The notes under the pieces: generated by a model
The model's database searches: none
What the model was told of the DNA's origin: nothing
Seen by the model: the letters and a program-made list of their open reading frames with translations, nothing else
In this document: piece by piece, positions 41,756 through 49,565 of the stretch
Layout of the letters: each line of letters opens with the position of its first letter
Position numbering within the stretch: the first letter of the stretch is position 1
From: Streptomyces sp. NBS 14/10
GTDB taxonomy: Bacteria; Actinomycetota; Actinomycetes; Streptomycetales; Streptomycetaceae
NCBI RefSeq assembly: GCF_002224125.1
Contig: NZ_NCSM01000004.1
Span: 488,130 to 552,129 of the forward strand
Reading direction: 5' to 3'
Length of the DNA: 64,000 nt
Program-made: the position numbers and the translations under genes

Positions 41756-42801
41756 CCACCGGCGACGATGCCAAAGAAGACCTCGGCCGCCTCAACGCCT
41801 GGCCGGGCCTCGCCGAGCTCCCCGGGGACGGCCCCGTGACCGCCCTGGAACCCCTCACCGGCGGCGCCCAGAACCTCCTGTTCACCCTCCGCCGCGCCGA
41901 CGGCACCGAACTCGTGCTGCGCCGCCCGGGACGCCAGCTGGCCTCCGGGGCCTCGGACGCCTTCCGGCGCGAGAGCCGCGCCCTCGCCGCCCTCGCCGAC
42001 ACGGACGTACCGCATCCGCGCCTGCACGCGAGCGTGCTCGAGGAATCGGTGCTGGGTGGTCCGTTCTCCGTTCTGGAGAAGATCGACGGCTTTATGCCAC
42101 GGGGCCGGCTGCCCGGCAGCTACGCCGAGGACGCCGAGTGGCGGCGTACGGTCGCCCTCGCCCTCGTCGAGGGCGCCGCGAGACTCGCCGCCGTCGACCC
42201 GTACGCGCATGGCCTGGACGACCTGGGCCGTGCCGAGGGCTGGCTGGAGCGGCAGCCGCCCAAGTATCTGAAGATGCTGCACGGCTACCGTGCCGACGCC
42301 ACCTACCGCGAGAACGAGTCCCCGCTGGTCGACACCGTCGCCGACTGGCTCACCGCCCACGCCCCGAAGTCCGGCGCCACCGGGATCGTCCACGGCGACC
42401 TTCAGCTCGCCAATGTGATGTTCGCCCACGACGCCCCGCGCCTCGCCGCGATCGTCGACTGGGAGATGACCTCGCTGGGCGATCCGCTGCTCGACCTGGC
42501 CTGGATCCTGACCGCCTGGCGGGAGAAGGGCGACCCGCCCGGCAGCGATCCGCAGTTCCAGCCCTGGGACGGGGTGCCCGGCCGGGCCGAGCTCGTCGCG
42601 TACTACGGCGAGGCGACCGGGCGCGACGTCTCCGCGTTCCGCTGGTACCAGGTCCTCGCCTGCTTCCGGCTCGCCGCCCTCCTCGAGGGCAGCTACGCCC
42701 GCGCCCTCGCCGGCCGGATGAACCGCGAACTCGGCGAGGGGCTGCACACCTACGCGGCCTGGCTGTGGGCCAAGGCGCGCCAGGAGATGGCCGCCGACTG
42801 A
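41752..42801 (+). CDS. APH-fold kinase, probable hydroxyacyl-CoA kinase (LvaA-like)
   Basis: 349 aa from GTG 41752 (overlap with the dehydrogenase). Phosphotransferase motifs: GGAQNLLFTLRRADGTELVL (nucleotide loop), catalytic HGDLQLANVMF and metal-binding DWEMTSLGDPLLDLAW. Such proteins are often labelled aminoglycoside phosphotransferase, but pairing with an ACAD10/11-type dehydrogenase argues for phosphorylation of a 4-hydroxyacyl-CoA, which prepares loss of phosphate and double-bond formation. Antibiotic resistance is unlikely from context. Confidence 0.85.
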   Translation: MTTGDDAKEDLGRLNAWPGLAELPGDGPVTALEPLTGGAQNLLFTLRRADGTELVLRRPGRQLASGASDAFRRESRALAALADTDVPHPRLHASVLEESVLGGPFSVLEKIDGFMPRGRLPGSYAEDAEWRRTVALALVEGAARLAAVDPYAHGLDDLGRAEGWLERQPPKYLKMLHGYRADATYRENESPLVDTVADWLTAHAPKSGATGIVHGDLQLANVMFAHDAPRLAAIVDWEMTSLGDPLLDLAWILTAWREKGDPPGSDPQFQPWDGVPGRAELVAYYGEATGRDVSAFRWYQVLACFRLAALLEGSYARALAGRMNRELGEGLHTYAAWLWAKARQEMAAD

Positions 42802-42809
42802 ACACCGGG

Positions 42810-42858
42810 CGGCCGTCACCTGGGTCAATTGGGTCATGGGTCACTTGGGTCACTTGGG
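42810..42858. repeat. Short TGGGTCAnT repeats at an operon junction
   Basis: Several imperfect copies of (A/T)TGGGTCA occur between the kinase stop (42801) and the converging SDR end (42850), partly inside the latter. They give the SDR C-terminus its PPK ending. No function seen; probably slippage. Confidence 0.5.
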
Positions 42859-43635
42859 CGGGAACCTCAACCCGCCGTCCAGACGGATCACTTCGCCGTT
42901 GAGGTAGTCGTTCTCGCACAGGTGCTGGACCAGGGCCGCGTACTCCTCAGGCCGCCCCATCCGCCGCGGGTGGGGCACCTGCGGACCCCAGTACGCCTCC
43001 AGCGTGCCGGCTGCCTTCCCGTACGCGGGCGTGAGCACCGTGCCGGGCGCGACGGACACCACCCGGATGCCGAGCGGGGACAGGTCGCGCGCCGCGACCA
43101 GCGTCATCGCGCCCACCCCGCCCTTCGCGGCGGCGTACGGCAGCTGGCCGATCTGCCCCTCGTACGCCGCGATGGACGACGTCATGACGACCACGCCGCG
43201 CCCGCCGTCGTCGCCGGCCGGCGCGGTGCGGGCGATCGCCGCGGCGGCCAGCCGCAGTACGTTGAAGACCCCGGTCAGGTAGACGTCGACGGTGGTGCGG
43301 AATCCGGCGAGGTCCAGGGGGGAGCCGTCCTTGCCGACGAGCCGCCCGCCGCTCGCCGGGCCGCCGTGGCAGTCCACCGCGATACGGAACTCCCCGGCGT
43401 CCCCGGTGCCCCCGGCGTCCTCGGCCGCCTCGACGGCGGCCGTGACCGACGCCTCGTCCGTGGCGTCGGTGCGGACGTAGCGCACCCCGAGCTCGGCCTC
43501 CAGCGCCTTGCCCTTGTCGTCGGCGAGATCGGCGACCACGACCCGGGCTCCCGCGGCGTGCAGTCGCCGTACCGTCGCCTCGCCCAGCCCGCCCGCGCCG
43601 CCGACCACCAGGGCCGAGGAACCTTCGATGCGCAC
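42850..43635 (-). CDS. Short-chain dehydrogenase/reductase (SDR)
   Basis: 261 aa from GTG 43635 ([20 protein letters not shown]) with GAGAGGGG upstream. The cofactor motif GGAGGLG is a variant of TGxxx[23 protein letters not shown] contains the catalytic Ser, Tyr and Lys. This sequence pattern ([11 protein letters not shown], then [11 protein letters not shown]) is that of 3-hydroxyacyl-CoA dehydrogenase type II (HSD17B10-like), so oxidation of a 3-hydroxyacyl-CoA is likely. It is divergent from the ligase-thiolase operon across an exact operator. Confidence 0.9.
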   Translation of the reverse strand: MRIEGSSALVVGGAGGLGEATVRRLHAAGARVVVADLADDKGKALEAELGVRYVRTDATDEASVTAAVEAAEDAGGTGDAGEFRIAVDCHGGPASGGRLVGKDGSPLDLAGFRTTVDVYLTGVFNVLRLAAAAIARTAPAGDDGGRGVVVMTSSIAAYEGQIGQLPYAAAKGGVGAMTLVAARDLSPLGIRVVSVAPGTVLTPAYGKAAGTLEAYWGPQVPHPRRMGRPEEYAALVQHLCENDYLNGEVIRLDGGLRFPPK

Positions 43636-43674
43636 TATCGTTCCCCTCTCTTGCGAGTGAGCCTCTGAGTATAT

Positions 43675-43689
43675 GAGAATGGAATTCTC
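43675..43689. promoter_or_regulatory. Island operator, exact GAGAAT-GGA-ATTCTC
   Basis: Exact copy, extended to a perfect 19-bp palindrome ATGAGAATGGAATTCTCAT (43673-43691). Its right end contains the ATG of the plus-strand ligase (43690). It also lies 40 bp upstream of the minus-strand SDR start. Confidence 0.82.
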
Positions 43690-45120
43690 ATGAATATAGC
43701 CGTGATCCTGGAAATGGCCGCCTCGGCGGGGGACCGGTCGGCCGTCACCGAGGACGGCCGTTCGCTCTCCGCCGCCGAACTCCAGCGCCTCGCGCGCCAT
43801 GCGGCCGACCGCTTCCGCGACCGCTCGGCGGTCCTGTACCTGGGCGCGAACCACGTCTCCTACCCGGTGGCCCTGTTCGGCGCGGCCCTGGCCGGCGTAC
43901 CGTTCGTCCCCCTCAACTACCGGCTGGGAGAAGACCAGCTGAGCGCCCTGCTGGAGCGGCACCCGGGCGCCGAGGTGCTGCACCCCCGCGATCTCGACGC
44001 CCTGCTGGCCCCGGCCGGTGAACCGGAGTGGCGGCCGGTGCCGGACGACCGGGACGCCACCGCCGTCATCCTCTACACCAGCGGCACCACCTCCGCCCCC
44101 AAGGCGGCCCTGCTCCGCCACCGCCATCTGCTCGCCTACGTCTTCAACACCCAGGACTTCGGCTCGGCCGAACCGGGCGACGCGACGCTGGTGGCGCTCC
44201 CGCCGTACCACGTGGCCGGGCTGATGAACCTGCTGACGAACCTCTACGCGGGCCGCCGGATCGTCTACCAGTCCGCCTTCGATCCCACGGGCTGGCTGGC
44301 GACCGTACGCCGCGAGGGCGTCACCCACGCCATGCTGGTGCCGACCATGCTCGCCCGGATCACGGCCGAGCTCGGCGACGGCCGGGCCGACACACCCACC
44401 CTGCGCAGCCTCGCCTACGGCGGGGCGCGCGCCCCGCGCCCGGTGGTGGAGCGGGCGCTGCGGCAGTTCCCCGGGACCGGGTTCGTGGGCGCCTACGGGT
44501 TGACCGAGACCGCCTCCTCCATCTGCGTCCTCGGCCCCGAGGACCACCGGAGGGCGCTGGCCTCCGGCGATCCGGCGGTACGCGAACGGCTCGGCTCGGT
44601 GGGCCGCCCGCTGCCCGGGATCGGGGTGGAGATCCGGGACGCGGACGGCAAGGTGCTCGTTCCCGGCCGGACCGGGCTCGTCTTCGTATGCGGCGAGCAG
44701 ATCTCCGGGGAGTACGCCGGAGACCACGCCCTCGAAACCGACGGCTGGTTCGCCACCCGCGACCGGGGACGACTGGACGATATGGGCTACCTCTTCATCG
44801 AGGGCCGCGCCGACGACACCATCATCCGCGGCGGCGAGAACATCGCGCCCGCCGAGATCGAGGACGTACTGCTCCAGTACCCGGGCGTACGGGAGGCCGC
44901 CGTGCTCGGCGTGCCCGACCCCGAGTGGGGGCAGCGGCTGGTCGCCGTCCTGGTCGGGGCCGGAGACCCCGAGGACATCCGGTCCTTCGCCCGGCAGCGG
45001 CTGCGCTCCGCCAAGACCCCGGACACCGTCGTCTTCCGCCCCGAACTGCCCCGCACACCCACCGGCAAGCTCCTGCGCCGCACCCTCGTCACCGAACTGG
45101 AAGAGGCCGCCGATGCCTGA
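43690..45120 (+). CDS. AMP-dependent acyl-CoA synthetase
   Basis: 476 aa, MNIAVILEMAASAGDRSAVT. ILYTSGTTSAPKAALL is a slightly unusual P-loop; GAYGLTETASS, DGWFATRDRGRLDDMGY, RGGENIAPAEIEDVL and TPTGKLLRRTL are intact. The ATG is the last three bases but one of the operator palindrome and has no ribosome site, so the mRNA is probably leaderless or the real start is ATG 43714. The thiolase follows with an 8-bp overlap, so ligase and thiolase act in one module. Confidence 0.88.
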   Translation: MNIAVILEMAASAGDRSAVTEDGRSLSAAELQRLARHAADRFRDRSAVLYLGANHVSYPVALFGAALAGVPFVPLNYRLGEDQLSALLERHPGAEVLHPRDLDALLAPAGEPEWRPVPDDRDATAVILYTSGTTSAPKAALLRHRHLLAYVFNTQDFGSAEPGDATLVALPPYHVAGLMNLLTNLYAGRRIVYQSAFDPTGWLATVRREGVTHAMLVPTMLARITAELGDGRADTPTLRSLAYGGARAPRPVVERALRQFPGTGFVGAYGLTETASSICVLGPEDHRRALASGDPAVRERLGSVGRPLPGIGVEIRDADGKVLVPGRTGLVFVCGEQISGEYAGDHALETDGWFATRDRGRLDDMGYLFIEGRADDTIIRGGENIAPAEIEDVLLQYPGVREAAVLGVPDPEWGQRLVAVLVGAGDPEDIRSFARQRLRSAKTPDTVVFRPELPRTPTGKLLRRTLVTELEEAADA

Positions 45121-46243
45121 AGCCGTCCTGGTCACCGCCCTGCGCACACCGATCGGCACCGCGTTCAAGGGGAGCCTGCGGGACACCACCGCCTACGAGC
45201 TGGCCGACCGCGTCGTCACGGCGGTCGCCGAGGGCCTTGACCCCGCCCTCGTCGACGATGTGGTGCTCGCCGAGTCCCACTACGGCGGCGGGGTCGTCGC
45301 CCGCCATGCGGCCGTCACCGCCGGACTGCCGCGCGTGCCGGGCCTGGCCCTCAACCGGCACTGCGCGGCAGGGCTCGCCGCGGTCCAGGCCGCCGCGGCC
45401 TCGATCCGCGCCGGCATGGACCGGCTCGTACTGGCCGGAGGGGTCAACTCCGCCTCCACCGCGCCCAAGCTGTCCTACCAGGGCGCCGAGAAGTGGGTGC
45501 CGCCCTCGCACCCCGACCGCCCCGAAGCCCCCAACCTCGATATGTCGATCACGGTCGGCTGGAACACGGCGGTGCGTGCCGGGATCACCCGCGAGGACAT
45601 GGACGCATGGGCGCTGCGCTCGCACCGCAACGCCGTCCGCGCGCTCGACGAGGGCCGGTTCAAGACCGAGGTCGTGCCCGTCGACACCCCGCACGGCCCC
45701 TTCGAGGCCGATGAGCATCCGCGCCGTAACACCAGCGCGGAAAAGCTCGCCGCCCTCAAGCCGCTCCACCCGGAGATCGAGGGCTTCTCGATCACGGCGG
45801 GCAACGCGTGCGGGGCGAACGACGCGGCGGCGGCCGTGGCGGTCGCTGACGGGCGCCTCGGCCTGCCCGCCCTGGCCACCGTGCGCTCCTGGGCGTCGGT
45901 CGCCCTGGACCCCGCCGAGACCGGGCTCACCCCCGGGTACGCCATCCCCAAAGCGCTTCAGCGGGCCGGTATGGCGGTGTCCGACGTGGATCTGTTCGAG
46001 ATCAACGAGGCGTTCGCATCGGTGCCGGTCGCGGCCGTCCGCGAACTCGGCCTGGACCCGGAGGCGGTGAACGTCAACGGCAGCGGCTGCTCCCTCGGCC
46101 ACCCGGTCGCCGCGACGGGAGCGCGCATGGTCGTCACCCTCGTCCACGAACTGCGCCGCAGGGGTGGGGGAGTGGGCGTGGCCGCCATGTGCGCGGGAGG
46201 CGGTATGGGCTCCGCGCTGGTCGTGGAGGTGCCCGCGCCCTGA
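45113..46243 (+). CDS. Thiolase (acetyl-CoA acyltransferase)
   Basis: 376 aa. MPEAVLVTALRTPIGTAFKG, the nucleophilic Cys in LNRHCAAGLAAVQAA (near residue 84), FEINEAFA, the His in GSGCSLGHPVAATGARM and the second Cys in CAGGGMGSA complete the Cys-His-Cys catalytic set of degradative thiolases. It cleaves a 3-ketoacyl-CoA to a shortened acyl-CoA and acetyl- or propionyl-CoA. It is the only canonical thiolase here, and pairs naturally with the divergent 3-hydroxyacyl-CoA dehydrogenase-like SDR. Confidence 0.93.
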   Translation: MPEAVLVTALRTPIGTAFKGSLRDTTAYELADRVVTAVAEGLDPALVDDVVLAESHYGGGVVARHAAVTAGLPRVPGLALNRHCAAGLAAVQAAAASIRAGMDRLVLAGGVNSASTAPKLSYQGAEKWVPPSHPDRPEAPNLDMSITVGWNTAVRAGITREDMDAWALRSHRNAVRALDEGRFKTEVVPVDTPHGPFEADEHPRRNTSAEKLAALKPLHPEIEGFSITAGNACGANDAAAAVAVADGRLGLPALATVRSWASVALDPAETGLTPGYAIPKALQRAGMAVSDVDLFEINEAFASVPVAAVRELGLDPEAVNVNGSGCSLGHPVAATGARMVVTLVHELRRRGGGVGVAAMCAGGGMGSALVVEVPAP

Positions 46244-46248
46244 GCCGC

Positions 46249-46281
46249 GCCCGGGGGGCCCTTAGGTTCACCCCGGGCGGC
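46249..46281. terminator. GC hairpin downstream of thiolase
   Basis: GCCCGGGG (46249-46256) pairs with CCCCGGGC (46271-46278) across a 14-nt loop, between converging genes ending at 46243 and 46311. A 17-bp direct repeat CTGAGCCGCGCCCGGGG overlaps it (about 46240 and 46288). Probable bidirectional terminator. Confidence 0.5.
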
Positions 46282-46310
46282 GTGCAACTGAGCCGCGCCC
46301 GGGGCGGGCG

Positions 46311-47111
46311 TCAGCCGAAGCGCAACAGCGCCTCCTGCGCGTACGACGCGATCAGCGCCCCCTGCCCGCTCAGTACGTCGCCGCGCCCGAAGCACCGCCC
46401 GTGCGCGGCGAGCGGGCTGTGCTGGCGCAGCAGCAGCCACTCCCCGGTGTCGAACGGGCGGTGGAACCACACGGTGTGCGAGGTGACGGCCGATGTGAAC
46501 GCCCGCCCGGCGCCCGCCTGCGTGACGCCTGCCATGGGCCGCAGCGCGGTGCCGATCGGCGTGAGGTCGGTGGCGTAGGCGACAAGAGCGGGCGCCAGGA
46601 CCCGGTGGACCTGGGGGATCAGGGTCCACAGCTCGTAGCCGGGCGGCTCGGACTTCTCGGTGTCGAGGTCGGTCGCCGCCCTCGACTCCCAGGGCAGCAG
46701 GCCGAGGTCCACGGTCCGCTCCGGGCCGGGCAGCGCCGGTGCGGGATCGACCGTCTGCCGCTCCGGCTGTCCGTCCTCCCAGGTGTGCAGGCTCGCGTTC
46801 GCCACCGCGATGACCCGCTGCCCCTGGGAGGCGGTGAGCCGTACGGTCGCGAAGGCGCGCCCCTGCTGCGGCACGTCCGTCTCGTAGTGCACGGGCTCAC
46901 CGGTGCGGCCCTCGCGCAGGAACTGCGTGTGCAGGGACTTCAGGCCCTTGTCGGGCGCGGCGAGGGTGGCGGCGCGCGCGAACTGGGCGAGGAACTGGCC
47001 GCCGAACAGCCGGCGGTACTCCAGTTGCTGCGAGCGGCCTTCGTAGGCGCCGCCTCCGAGCGGCGCGAGGTCGAGGCAGCCGAGCAGATCGTTCCACAGG
47101 TCCGTGGCCAT
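46311..47111 (-). CDS. TesB-type acyl-CoA thioesterase II
   Basis: 266 aa double-hotdog thioesterase. RRLFGGQFLAQFARAA and SLHTQFLREG in the first hotdog, and SHTVWFHRPFDTGEWLLL and GRGDVLSGQGALIASYAQEA in the second, match TesB. It hydrolyses acyl-CoA to the free acid and CoA, and probably relieves CoA sequestration by dead-end thioesters. It is the last gene of the minus-strand operon 49429-46311. Confidence 0.92.
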   Translation of the reverse strand: MATDLWNDLLGCLDLAPLGGGAYEGRSQQLEYRRLFGGQFLAQFARAATLAAPDKGLKSLHTQFLREGRTGEPVHYETDVPQQGRAFATVRLTASQGQRVIAVANASLHTWEDGQPERQTVDPAPALPGPERTVDLGLLPWESRAATDLDTEKSEPPGYELWTLIPQVHRVLAPALVAYATDLTPIGTALRPMAGVTQAGAGRAFTSAVTSHTVWFHRPFDTGEWLLLRQHSPLAAHGRCFGRGDVLSGQGALIASYAQEALLRFG

Positions 47112-47121
47112 ACGTACTCCC

Positions 47122-47913
47122 TCACAGGTCGACGAGGCGGGGCGCCCGCCCCTCGCGCAGCAGCGACGCGCCCGCCTCGCGGGTCAGCTCGCGGGCCGAG
47201 CCGAGCAGCCCGTCGAGCACCAGGGCGCGTCTGACGTGCCGGTGCAGGCCGTGCTCGGCGGTGAACCCGATGCCGCCGAGTGCCTGCTGGCAGTGGCGGG
47301 CGGCGGTGCGCGCGGCCCGGCCTGCCGCCGCTTTGGCGAGCAGGGCGCCGGTGTCGTCCGCGGCGGCGGCGAGGGCCGCCTCGGCGCCCTCCAGGGCCAC
47401 GTACGTCTCGGCGAGCCGGTGCCGAAGGGCCTGGAAGGAGGCGAGCGGGCGACCGAACTGGACCCTGTCCAGCACGTGTTGGCGAGCGAGCGCGAGCATC
47501 GCGCGGCCCGTGCCGAGCAGCCACCAGCCGAGTGCCAGGCGCCCGGCGGCCAGCGGGACCGGATCGCCCGGGTCCACCCGGCGGAGCGGGAGCGCGGGGT
47601 CCAGCGCCGTCCCGTCGCCCGATCCGTCCCGCGGCCACTCCACCCAGGCGCCTCCCGCGTACGGCAGCGGAAGCGTGCCCCCGAGCGGCCGGCCGGCCGC
47701 GTGCAGGAGGACGTCGTTGAGGACCGGAGCGTGCGCGCCCGTCTCGCCGAGCAGCCGGAAGACGAGCGGGACGGCGGTGCCGGGTTCCTCCACCAGCATC
47801 TGCGGCCAGCCCAGGTCCGCCAGGCCGGTGGCCGCGTCGGCGTCCGCGTCGGTGTCCGGCGTCATCGTCTTGCGCAGGGCCTCTGTCAGCAGTTCCCGTT
47901 CGGCGGCGTCCAC
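47122..47913 (-). CDS. Acyl-CoA dehydrogenase, small subunit of a heteromeric pair
   Basis: 263 aa, strongly shortened and divergent. I prefer GTG 47913 (VDAAERELLTEALRK) because AAGGAG lies eight bases upstream; GTG 47922 overlaps the preceding stop but has no spaced ribosome site. VLDRVQFGRPLASFQALRHR and HCQQALGGIGFTAEHGLHRH mark the C-terminal dehydrogenase domain. It probably pairs with the 365 aa protein encoded just upstream, the third such pair in the window. Confidence 0.85.
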   Translation of the reverse strand: MDAAERELLTEALRKTMTPDTDADADAATGLADLGWPQMLVEEPGTAVPLVFRLLGETGAHAPVLNDVLLHAAGRPLGGTLPLPYAGGAWVEWPRDGSGDGTALDPALPLRRVDPGDPVPLAAGRLALGWWLLGTGRAMLALARQHVLDRVQFGRPLASFQALRHRLAETYVALEGAEAALAAAADDTGALLAKAAAGRAARTAARHCQQALGGIGFTAEHGLHRHVRRALVLDGLLGSARELTREAGASLLREGRAPRLVDL

Positions 47914-47918
47914 GCGCC

Positions 47919-49016
47919 TCACTCCTTCCCGAGGTCCAGCAGACGGCGGGCGACGATGTTGCGCTGGATCTCGGCGGTGCCGCCGTAGATGGTCGCGGCC
48001 CGCGAGTAGAGGTACTCGGTGCGCCACGTGTCGTCCGCCGCGAGTTCGACGGCGCCCGGCAGCAGGTCACGCGCGGTGTCGAACAGCCGTTGTTCGGCGG
48101 TGGCCAGCAGGATCTTGTCGACGGAGGTCTCCGGACCGAGCCGCCCGGTCTCCGCGAGGGACCGCTGGGTGGCGGCCGAGCGGCAGCGCACGGTGTGCAG
48201 ATCGAGCCAGGCGGCGCCGAGCGCGTCGGCGTCGGGTTCGCAGCCCTGCGCGAGGAGGCGGTCGAGGCGGCTGTAGAGGTGGGCGACCCGGTGCCAGAAG
48301 CAGGTGGACCGTTCGTGCGGCAGCAGGTCCATGGCCAGCCGCCAGCCGTCCCCCGGAGCCCCGAGGAGACGTCCCGCCGGGACACGTACCTCGTCGAGGA
48401 AGACCTCGGCGAACTCGTCGACGCCGTGCATGGTGCGCAGGGGACGCACGGTGACGCCGGGGGAGTCCATGTCGACGAAGAAGGCGCTGATGCCGTCGTG
48501 CCCCGGTCCTCCGGTGCGGGCCAGCAGCACGCAGCGGGCCGCGTACTGCGCGAGGCTCGTCCACACCTTCTGGCCGGTCACCACCCACGCGTTCCCGTCG
48601 CGCACCGCCCGCGTGGACAGCGATGCCAGATCGCTGCCCGAACCGGGCTCGGAGAAGCCCTGGCACCACTGCTCCGCGCCGCCCAGCAGCCGCGGCACCA
48701 TCTCGGCGGCGAGGGCGGGCGGTGCGTAGTCGATGAGGGTGGGGACCAGGACCTCGACCATGGACCAGATGCCGGGTTCCGCCAGATCGCGGGAGGCGAC
48801 GTCCTCGCCCAGCACCGCGCGCAGCACGCTCGGTCCGCCGAGCCCGCCGACCTCCCGCGGCCAGCCGTGGCGCATCCAGCCGGCGTCCCACAACGCCCGG
48901 CGGACCCGGGCCAGTTGGGCCACCTGGGCGTCGAGGTCGTAATGGTTCGTATCCGGGGTCAGGTCATGGGTGTCGAGCCAGCTCCGCAGGGACTGCCGGA
49001 ACTCCTCGGTCCTCAT
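47919..49016 (-). CDS. Acyl-CoA dehydrogenase, large subunit of a heteromeric pair
   Basis: 365 aa from ATG 49016 (MRTEEFRQSLRSWLDTHDLT), overlapping the SnoaL-like stop by ATGA. CQGFSEPGSGSDLASLSTRA, VTGQKVWTSLAQYAARCVLL and the C-terminal YGGTAEIQRNIVARRLLDLG are clear and closely resemble the large subunit at 706-1866. Partner of the 263 aa protein downstream. Both pairs may act at analogous steps on successively shorter intermediates. Confidence 0.9.
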   Translation of the reverse strand: MRTEEFRQSLRSWLDTHDLTPDTNHYDLDAQVAQLARVRRALWDAGWMRHGWPREVGGLGGPSVLRAVLGEDVASRDLAEPGIWSMVEVLVPTLIDYAPPALAAEMVPRLLGGAEQWCQGFSEPGSGSDLASLSTRAVRDGNAWVVTGQKVWTSLAQYAARCVLLARTGGPGHDGISAFFVDMDSPGVTVRPLRTMHGVDEFAEVFLDEVRVPAGRLLGAPGDGWRLAMDLLPHERSTCFWHRVAHLYSRLDRLLAQGCEPDADALGAAWLDLHTVRCRSAATQRSLAETGRLGPETSVDKILLATAEQRLFDTARDLLPGAVELAADDTWRTEYLYSRAATIYGGTAEIQRNIVARRLLDLGKE

Positions 49017-49429
49017 GAACGGCCGCGTTCGAAGGCGTGCGGACGGCCCGAGTCGTGTGCGCCGCTGCGCCGGATGAAGGTCATGGCCCTGGTGCGCAGG
49101 CGCCAGCCGTCCTGCGTGCGGGCGTAGGTGTCGTGGTAGTAGCCGATGCGCATCTCGTGCTCGGAGTGCTCGACGAAGCACAGTGGCTGGGTGCCGGTGG
49201 CGCTGTCGCCGTCGAGCTCGATCACGGGCGTGCCGACGAGGAAGAGGCCCTTGGGCGCGGCGGCTATCAGCGCCGGGAGCTCGTCGAGGGGGTAGCTGTC
49301 GCCGAAGGCGCTGTAGGTGCCGTCCGGGGTGAAGACGGCGAGCACCCGGTCCACGTCACCGCGGGTCATGGCGACCGCGTAGCGGGCCAGGAGCTGTTCG
49401 ATCGCCACCAGATCGTCGGTGTCACTCAC
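49013..49429 (-). CDS. SnoaL-like / NTF2-fold protein
   Basis: 138 aa. LVAIEQLLARYAVAMTRGDV followed by DRVLAVFTPDGTYSAFG and TYARTQDGWRLRTRAMTFIR is the usual SnoaL-like (NTF2-fold) pattern. The fold serves as isomerase, dehydratase, cyclase or as a ligand-binding partner. It is first in the operon with the dehydrogenase pair and TesB, directly behind an exact island operator. A keto-steroid-isomerase-like double-bond shift is possible but not shown. Confidence 0.85.
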   Translation of the reverse strand: MSDTDDLVAIEQLLARYAVAMTRGDVDRVLAVFTPDGTYSAFGDSYPLDELPALIAAAPKGLFLVGTPVIELDGDSATGTQPLCFVEHSEHEMRIGYYHDTYARTQDGWRLRTRAMTFIRRSGAHDSGRPHAFERGRS

Positions 49430-49442
49430 CGGGTCCTCCTGT

Positions 49443-49457
49443 GAGAATGTGATTCTC
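49443..49457. promoter_or_regulatory. Island operator, exact GAGAAT-GTG-ATTCTC
   Basis: Exact copy 13 bp upstream of the SnoaL-like ATG (49429, minus strand), in the 136-bp divergent region shared with the importer operon at 49566. Confidence 0.8.
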
Positions 49458-49531
49458 GAAATCGAGTATCACGCTTCCATGTGGCACGGGAAGTCGTCAA
49501 CGGCAAGGAAGCTCCCTCTGCTCGAATGGTT

Positions 49532-49552
49532 GCTTCTCTAATAAGGAGAAGC
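49532..49552. promoter_or_regulatory. Perfect inverted repeat GCTTCTC-N7-GAGAAGC before the importer operon
   Basis: 7-bp arms separated by 7 bp. The right arm overlaps the degenerate operator at 49546-49560, and the whole element ends 13 bp before the permease ATG. It may be an mRNA hairpin in a short leader or a second operator geometry with a wider spacer. Confidence 0.4.
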
Positions 49553-49560
49553 TAGTTTCC
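49546..49560. promoter_or_regulatory. Degenerate island operator, GAGAAG-CTA-GTTTCC
   Basis: Five of six left-half matches and the AGTTTCC right half also seen at 13850-13864. It ends 5 bp before the permease start, so repressor binding would sit on the start region. Confidence 0.5.
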
Positions 49561-49565
49561 AAATC

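Noticed and set aside
41752..42801. Aminoglycoside resistance gene
   Set aside because: The APH fold is clear, but coupling to an acyl-CoA dehydrogenase and the island operators point to a hydroxyacyl-CoA kinase.
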